Shown piece by piece: positions 59,493 through 64,000 of a DNA stretch of 64,000 bases; the first letter of the stretch is position 1; each line of letters opens with the position of its first letter. The notes under the pieces were generated by a model. It searched no databases. It was not told where the DNA came from and worked only from the letters and a program-made list of their open reading frames with translations. Source of the stretch: Roseicyclus marinus (GTDB lineage: Bacteria > Pseudomonadota > Alphaproteobacteria > Rhodobacterales > Rhodobacteraceae). The DNA lies in NCBI RefSeq assembly GCF_036322625.1, contig NZ_AP027266.1, positions 623,001 to 687,000 on the forward strand, in the 5' to 3' direction. A program made the translations under genes and the position numbers.

Positions 59493-61297
59493 TCCACCGT
59501 CACGGATTTGGCGAGGTTGCGGGGCTGGTCCACGTCCGTGCCCTTGGCGATGGCGGTGTGATAGGCCAGCAGCTGGGCCGGGATCGCGTAGAGCATGGGC
59601 GCCGTCAGCCGCCCGGCGGAGGGCAGGGTGAGAACGGCGGCCGTGCCTTCGGATGCCGTGGCAGCGCCTGCGGCATCGGTCACGAGCGTGACCTGTCCGC
59701 CGCGCGCCATCACCTCTTGCATGTTCGAGACGGTCTTGTCGAAAAGCGCGTCATGGGGGGCAAAGACCAGGACCGGCAGGCTGCGGTCGATGAGCGCGAT
59801 GGGACCATGTTTCAGCTCGCCCGAGGCATAGGCCTCGGCATGGATGTAGCTCAATTCCTTGAGTTTCAGCGCCGCCTCGAGCGCCGTGGCATACATGACG
59901 CCCCGCCCGAGGAAGAGGGCCGATTTCGCCTCGGCCAGACGGGTGGCGATGGCCGCGATCCGGGGTTCGAGCGCAAGGACATGGCGCATCTGTTCGGGGA
60001 GATGGCGCAGCGCCTCGATCTCGGCGGACAGCTCGGCCGGGGTCATCACGCCGCGTTGGCCCGCGGCATGGAGCGCCAGAAGCGCCAGAACGCCCAGCTG
60101 GTTCACATAGGCCTTGGTCGAGGCGACGGAAACCTCGACGCCAGCCATGATCGCCAGCGCCACATCGCTTTCCCGCGCGATGGAGGAGGTGCCGACATTC
60201 ACGAGGCTCGCCACCAGATCGGCACGCCCGCGCATGTAGCGCAGGGCGGCGAGCGTGTCGGCGGTTTCGCCCGATTGGCTGACGAACAAGGCCAGCGTGC
60301 GCGGGGCGACAGGCGGTTCGCGGTAGCGGAATTCGGAGGCGACATCGACCTCGCAGGGCAGGCCAGCCACCTGTTCGAACCAGTATTTCGCGGTCAGGCA
60401 GGAATAATAGCCGGTGCCGCAGGCGACCAACACGATCCGGTCGAAGCGGGTGAAATCCAGCGCTTCGGGAAAGACCGGGGCGGCGCCCGGCGCGTAGCGG
60501 CCCAAGGCCTCGGTGAAGACCACGGGCTGTTCGTGGATCTCCTTGGCCATGAAATGCTTGTAGCCGGCCTTGTCGATCACGGCGGCGCGCGCCTCGATCC
60601 GCGTCTCGGCGCGGGTCACCGGAGCTTGGTTTTCATCGAGGATCTCGACGCCTGAGCGGGTGACGAAGGCGTGGTCCCCTTCCTCCAGATAGGTGATCCG
60701 GTCGGTGAGCGGGGCCAGCGCGATGGCATCCGAGCCCACGAACATCTCGCCCTCGCCATGGCCGATGGCCAAGGGCGATCCCTTGCGGGCGGCGACGATC
60801 AGGTCGTCCTCGCCCTCGAAGAGAAAGCAGAGCGCGAAAGCGCCTTCGAGGCGCGCAATGGTCGCCAGTGCCGCGTCACGCGGGGGCAGGCCTTCTGCCA
60901 TGTAATGGGCGCAGAGATGAGCGACGGTTTCGGTATCCGTCTCGCTCTCGAAATTCGAGCCGGAGAGCTCGGCGCGGAGCGCGCGGTAATTCTCGATGAT
61001 CCCGTTATGGACCACCGCGACCGGGCCTTTCTGGTGGGGATGGGCGTTTGCCTCGGTCGGCGCGCCATGGGTGGCCCAGCGGGTGTGGCCGATGCCGGTC
61101 TTGCCGGGCAAGGGGTCATGGACCAGCCGGTCGGACAGGTTGATGAGCTTGCCAACCGCGCGGCGGCGGTCGAGATCGCCACCGTCGAGCGTGGCGATGC
61201 CCGCGCTGTCATACCCGCGATATTCCAGACGCTTGAGCGCCTCGAGGATCAGGGGGGCGACCTCGTGGGTGCCGAGAATGCCGACGATGCCGCACAT
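59489..61297 (-). CDS. glmS: glutamine--fructose-6-phosphate aminotransferase
   Basis: The 602-residue enzyme makes glucosamine-6-phosphate for cell-wall synthesis. It starts MCGIVGILG with catalytic Cys2, has HTRWATHGAPTEANAHPH near residues 72-89, two SIS domains with VACGTGYYSCLTAKYWFEQV near 293-312 and LFVSQSGETADTLAAL, and ends QPRNLAKSVTVE. Only four bases separate it from glmU upstream. No glmS ribozyme is expected or seen in the short gap. Confidence 0.97.
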   Translation of the reverse strand: MCGIVGILGTHEVAPLILEALKRLEYRGYDSAGIATLDGGDLDRRRAVGKLINLSDRLVHDPLPGKTGIGHTRWATHGAPTEANAHPHQKGPVAVVHNGIIENYRALRAELSGSNFESETDTETVAHLCAHYMAEGLPPRDAALATIARLEGAFALCFLFEGEDDLIVAARKGSPLAIGHGEGEMFVGSDAIALAPLTDRITYLEEGDHAFVTRSGVEILDENQAPVTRAETRIEARAAVIDKAGYKHFMAKEIHEQPVVFTEALGRYAPGAAPVFPEALDFTRFDRIVLVACGTGYYSCLTAKYWFEQVAGLPCEVDVASEFRYREPPVAPRTLALFVSQSGETADTLAALRYMRGRADLVASLVNVGTSSIARESDVALAIMAGVEVSVASTKAYVNQLGVLALLALHAAGQRGVMTPAELSAEIEALRHLPEQMRHVLALEPRIAAIATRLAEAKSALFLGRGVMYATALEAALKLKELSYIHAEAYASGELKHGPIALIDRSLPVLVFAPHDALFDKTVSNMQEVMARGGQVTLVTDAAGAATASEGTAAVLTLPSAGRLTAPMLYAIPAQLLAYHTAIAKGTDVDQPRNLAKSVTVE

Positions 61298-61301
61298 GGG
61301 T

Positions 61302-62669
61302 CTAGCCTTTCCTTGCCGCCTTGATCGCGCGCAGCCGGTCCATCAGCTTGACGGCGAGCCCCGGCTTGTTGACCTGTTTCGCCCGTCCCAGCGCCAGCGC
61401 GCCGGGGGGCACATCCTCGGTGATGACCGAGCCCGAAGCCGTCATCGCGCGGTCGCCCAGCGTGACGGGGGCGACCAGCATCGTGTCGGACCCGATGAAG
61501 GTGTCACGCCCGATGATGGTGCGGTGCTTCATCACGCCATCGTAGTTGCAGGTGACGGTGCCCGCGCCGATGTTGCTGCGCTCGCCCACGGTCGCGTCGC
61601 CGATATAGGTCAGGTGGTTGACCTTGGCCCCGTCGCCGATCTGGGCCTCTTTCACCTCGACGAAATTGCCGATGCGCGCGTCATTGCCGATCTCGGCGCC
61701 GGGACGCAGGCGGGCATAGGGGCCGATCACCGCGCCTGCGCTGACATGGCAGCCTTCGAGATGGGAAAAGGCACGGATCTGCGCGCCGGATTCGACCGTG
61801 ACGCCGGGGCCGAAGACGACGTTCGGTTCGATCTCGGCATCGCGGCCGACCCATGTGTCCAGCGCGAAAAACACCGTGTCGGGGGCCTGCATGGCGACGC
61901 CATTGTCCAGCATTTCCAAGCGCTTGTTTGTCTGGAACGTGGTTTCGGCGGCGGCGAGTTCGGGGCGGGAATTGATGCCGAGCGTTTCCGCCTCGGGGCA
62001 GAGGATGGCGGTGGCGCTGAGGCCTTCGGCCCGGGCGAGCGCGGGCAGGTCGGTCAGGTAGTATTCGCCCGCCGCATTGTCGTTGGTGACCCTGGACAAA
62101 AGGCGCAGGAGCGTTTGGGCGTCGGCGGCCAGAAGGCCGGAATTGCAGGTGTCGACAGCCAGTTCGGCGGGCGTGGCATCCTTGGCCTCGACGATGCGCT
62201 CGAGCCGGTCGCCGTCGAGGATCAGGCGTCCGTAGCGGCCCGGATCGGCGGCGCGGAAGCCCAGGACCACGATGTCATGCGCGGCGCGCGCGGCCTGCAT
62301 CGCGGCCAGCGTTTCGGGGCGAATGAACGGCGTATCGGCATAGAGGACGATGGCGTCGCCCTCGAAATCTGCAAGCGCATCAGCGGCTTGCAGGACGGCA
62401 TGGCCAGTGCCCAGCTGCGGTTCCTGCCGGGCGCAGGTGGCAAATGGCATGAGGTCTTCGACGGCTTTTTCGACGGCTTCGGCGCCGTGGCCGGTGATCA
62501 CGACGATGCGCGACGGCTCGAGCGTGGCGCCCGCGAAAAGCGCATGGGCGATGAGCGGCATGCCCCCCAGCTTGTGAAGCGGCTTGGGCAGGTCCGAGTT
62601 CATCCGCGTGCCTTGTCCGGCAGCAAGAATGATGAGGGCGATGGGCCGTGTGGCCTGCGGTTCGGACAT
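61302..62669 (-). CDS. glmU: bifunctional UDP-GlcNAc pyrophosphorylase/GlcN-1-P acetyltransferase
   Basis: The 455-residue enzyme makes UDP-GlcNAc. The uridylyltransferase signature IILAAGQGTRMNSDLPKPLH is at about residues 13-32. The left-handed beta-helix acetyltransferase domain (GAQIRAFSHLEGCHVSAGAV, IGNFVEVKEAQIGDGAKVNH, GTVTCNYDGVMKHRTIIGRD) covers the second half. It is first in the glmU-glmS-GNAT-AlkD unit, and its promoter lies in the 158-base gap shared with the phosphatase gene. Confidence 0.97.
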   Translation of the reverse strand: MSEPQATRPIALIILAAGQGTRMNSDLPKPLHKLGGMPLIAHALFAGATLEPSRIVVITGHGAEAVEKAVEDLMPFATCARQEPQLGTGHAVLQAADALADFEGDAIVLYADTPFIRPETLAAMQAARAAHDIVVLGFRAADPGRYGRLILDGDRLERIVEAKDATPAELAVDTCNSGLLAADAQTLLRLLSRVTNDNAAGEYYLTDLPALARAEGLSATAILCPEAETLGINSRPELAAAETTFQTNKRLEMLDNGVAMQAPDTVFFALDTWVGRDAEIEPNVVFGPGVTVESGAQIRAFSHLEGCHVSAGAVIGPYARLRPGAEIGNDARIGNFVEVKEAQIGDGAKVNHLTYIGDATVGERSNIGAGTVTCNYDGVMKHRTIIGRDTFIGSDTMLVAPVTLGDRAMTASGSVITEDVPPGALALGRAKQVNKPGLAVKLMDRLRAIKAARKG

Positions 62670-62790
62670 GGGTCTGCCTGCTTTCTCTTGCTTGCGCCCG
62701 TTTTACCCATGGGCGGTTCCCGCGCAAGGCTGGGCTGCTTCACTTTGCTTAACGCCCTGTTACAAACGGGGGCAGAAACTTGCCGAGATC

Positions 62791-62819
62791 TTAACGAAAC
62801 GGCCGAAACCTTAACGAAA
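62791..62819 (+). promoter_or_regulatory. TTAACGAAA direct repeats upstream of gph
   Basis: Two copies of TTAACGAAA begin at 62791 and 62811, exactly 20 bases apart. TTAACG also occurs at about 62750. They resemble CtrA half-sites (TTAAC) but not the TTAA-N7-TTAA full site. The second copy ends nine bases before the gph start. Confidence 0.35.
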
Positions 62820-62827
62820 GGCTACCC

Positions 62828-63493
62828 ATGCGCTGCGTGATTTTCGACCTCGACGGAACGCTGGCGGATACGGCGGGCGATCTGATCGCGGCGGCCAATG
62901 CCGCGCTCGGGAGGATGGGCCATGCCCCGCAACTGGTCATGGGGGAGGATGACGGCGTGGCGCTGCGCGGCGGGCGGGCGATGCTGCGGCTGGCGGCCGA
63001 ACGGATGGCGCTCGAGGATGGCGGCGCGATGGTCGAGGCGGGCTATCCGCTGCTGCTGGAAGCCTATGGCGAGGCGATCGACACCCACACGATGCTCTAT
63101 CCCGGCGCGATGGAGGCGGTCGGGCGGTTGAAGGCGCGGGGCGTGGCCGTTGGCATCTGCACCAACAAGCCCGAGGGGCTGGCCGAGACGCTGTTGACCC
63201 GTCTGGGGGTGCGCGGGGAATTCGCGGCGCTGATCGGGGCCGATACGCTGCCGGTGCGCAAACCCGATCCCGCGCCGCTGCGCGAGGCGGTGATCCGCGC
63301 GGGGGGCGTGGTGGAGCGCTCGATCCTGATCGGGGATACGGTGACGGACCGCGAGACGGCGCGCGCCGCCGGGCGGCCCTGCGCGCTGGTCACCTTCGGG
63401 CCGACGGGGCGGGCGGTGGCCGATCTGGAGCCCGAGGCGCTGATCGAGCATTACGACGGGCTTGATGCGATCATCGACCGGTTGATCCCGTGA
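62828..63493 (+). CDS. gph: HAD-family phosphatase, phosphoglycolate phosphatase-like
   Basis: The 221-residue HAD hydrolase has motif I FDLDGTLADT at residues 6-15, motif II ICTNKPEG near 114-121, motif III KPDPAPL and motif IV LIGDTVTDRETARAAGRPCA near 158-177. A helical cap lies between motifs I and II. It most resembles Gph, which turns 2-phosphoglycolate into glycolate; other sugar phosphates are possible. Confidence 0.85.
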   Translation: MRCVIFDLDGTLADTAGDLIAAANAALGRMGHAPQLVMGEDDGVALRGGRAMLRLAAERMALEDGGAMVEAGYPLLLEAYGEAIDTHTMLYPGAMEAVGRLKARGVAVGICTNKPEGLAETLLTRLGVRGEFAALIGADTLPVRKPDPAPLREAVIRAGGVVERSILIGDTVTDRETARAAGRPCALVTFGPTGRAVADLEPEALIEHYDGLDAIIDRLIP

Positions 63494-63534
63494 CGGGCAT
63501 TGACGACGCGGCCGTGCCCGCCAATTCTCGCACT

Positions 63535-64000
63535 ATGGAAAAACCGGTTTTCACAGGCAAGTTCACCCAGCAAGAGCCGATCCCCGAGGCGGCGATCGAG
63601 GCTGCCGTCGCCGTGCTGCGCTCGGGGCGGTTGCATCGCTACAACCTGATCGGCGCGGAAGAGGGCGAGGTTTCGGCGCTGGAGCGCGAATTCGCGGCCT
63701 ATACGGGGGCGAAATATGCCCTGGCCGTCGCCTCGGGCGGCTATGCGATGGGCTGCGCGCTGAGGGCTTTGGGCGTGGGCCATGGCGACCGGGTTCTGTC
63801 GAACGGCTTCACGCTTGCACCGGTGCCGGGGGCGATTGCGAGCGTCGGGGCGGAGCCCGTTTTCGTCGAGACGACGCAAGCCCTGACCATCGACATCGAC
63901 GATCTGGCCGCAAAGGCGGATGCGACCGGGGCCAAGGTGCTGCTTCTGAGCCATATGCGCGGGCATATCTGCGACATGGATCGGCTGATGGAGGTGGCGC
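63535..64000 (+). CDS. DegT/DnrJ/EryC1-family PLP aminotransferase (partial)
   Basis: An open frame from ATG 63535 runs to the window edge with at least 155 codons. It begins MEKPVFTGKFTQQEPIPEAA and has LHRYNLIGAEEGEVSALERE, YTGAKYALAVASGGYAMGCA near residues 57-76 and GDRVLSNGFTLAPVPGAIAS, the N-terminal half of the DegT/StrS sugar-aminotransferase fold. The catalytic Lys lies beyond the edge. It starts 41 bases after gph, so it may share its transcript. Substrate unknown. Confidence 0.82.
   Translation, partial: MEKPVFTGKFTQQEPIPEAAIEAAVAVLRSGRLHRYNLIGAEEGEVSALEREFAAYTGAKYALAVASGGYAMGCALRALGVGHGDRVLSNGFTLAPVPGAIASVGAEPVFVETTQALTIDIDDLAAKADATGAKVLLLSHMRGHICDMDRLMEVA

Noticed and set aside
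61298-61301. glmS ribozyme
   Set aside because: Only four bases separate glmU and glmS, so there is no room for a leader ribozyme.

Overview
This window is a GC-rich (mid-60s %, judged by eye) stretch of an alphaproteobacterial chromosome, most likely Rhodobacterales (Rhodobacteraceae/Paracoccaceae). The pointers are a nuo operon with extra small genes between subunits, a complete beta-hydroxyaspartate cycle cluster (bhcABCD plus bhcR), a Hint-domain protein, a DUF6280-like protein, a PopZ-like protein and a DUF1127 protein. Genus cannot be read from the sequence. There is no rRNA, CRISPR array, insertion sequence or prophage; most of the window is ordinary core chromosome.

Layout. 1-11844 (+): end of nuoG, a small lipoprotein, nuoH, nuoI, a carboxymuconolactone decarboxylase-like gene, nuoJKLMN (membrane arm of complex I), then birA, coaX and the RNase J gene, closed by a bidirectional terminator. 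11917-17851 (-): DEAD-box RNA helicase, an uncharacterised protein, a VOC protein, prfC and a Hint-domain protein. 17978-25518 (+): an atypical SDR, an orphan ABC ATPase, tatABC, a DUF815 ATPase, ftsY, a DMT transporter and yciB. 25478-26808: rluB (-) and tadA (+). 26939-32444: bhcDCBA (-) diverging from the IclR regulator bhcR (+), with an operator-rich intergenic region. 32550-33425 (-): a LysR regulator interrupted by one amber codon. 33558-39471 (+): urtABCDE urea ABC transporter. 39476-44764: tRNA-Cys, a PCMT-like protein, a TolC-like outer-membrane protein, a PopZ-like protein, a rhomboid protease, a DUF6280-like protein and tRNA-Leu(UAA). 44911-53113: a hypothetical protein, then apt, DUF2927, a hydrolase, mtnP and a flavin reductase (-), a GNAT (+), then a GMC oxidoreductase and a SulP transporter (-). 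53211-57945 (-): ptsP, DUF1127, lysC and an SDR. 58216-62669 (-): AlkD-like, GNAT, glmS, glmU. 62828-64000 (+): gph-like phosphatase and the start of a DegT-family aminotransferase.

How the genes work together. NuoH-N form the proton-pumping arm of NADH:quinone oxidoreductase. BhcA-D convert two glyoxylate into oxaloacetate (a C2 assimilation route known from Paracoccus denitrificans), with BhcR as the likely glyoxylate-responsive regulator. UrtABCDE import urea. MtnP releases adenine that Apt can recycle. GlmS and GlmU make UDP-GlcNAc. TatABC and FtsY serve protein export and membrane insertion.

The least explained material is intergenic: a 103-bp element present twice at about 90% identity, a 23-bp motif family ending in AAGATGAAG, a hairpin repeat shared by two distant sites, three 20-bp perfect palindromes at exact 23-bp intervals, and a 27-bp triplication at the end of the DUF815 gene. 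No clearly new multi-gene system was found. All positions were read by eye and no database search was run.
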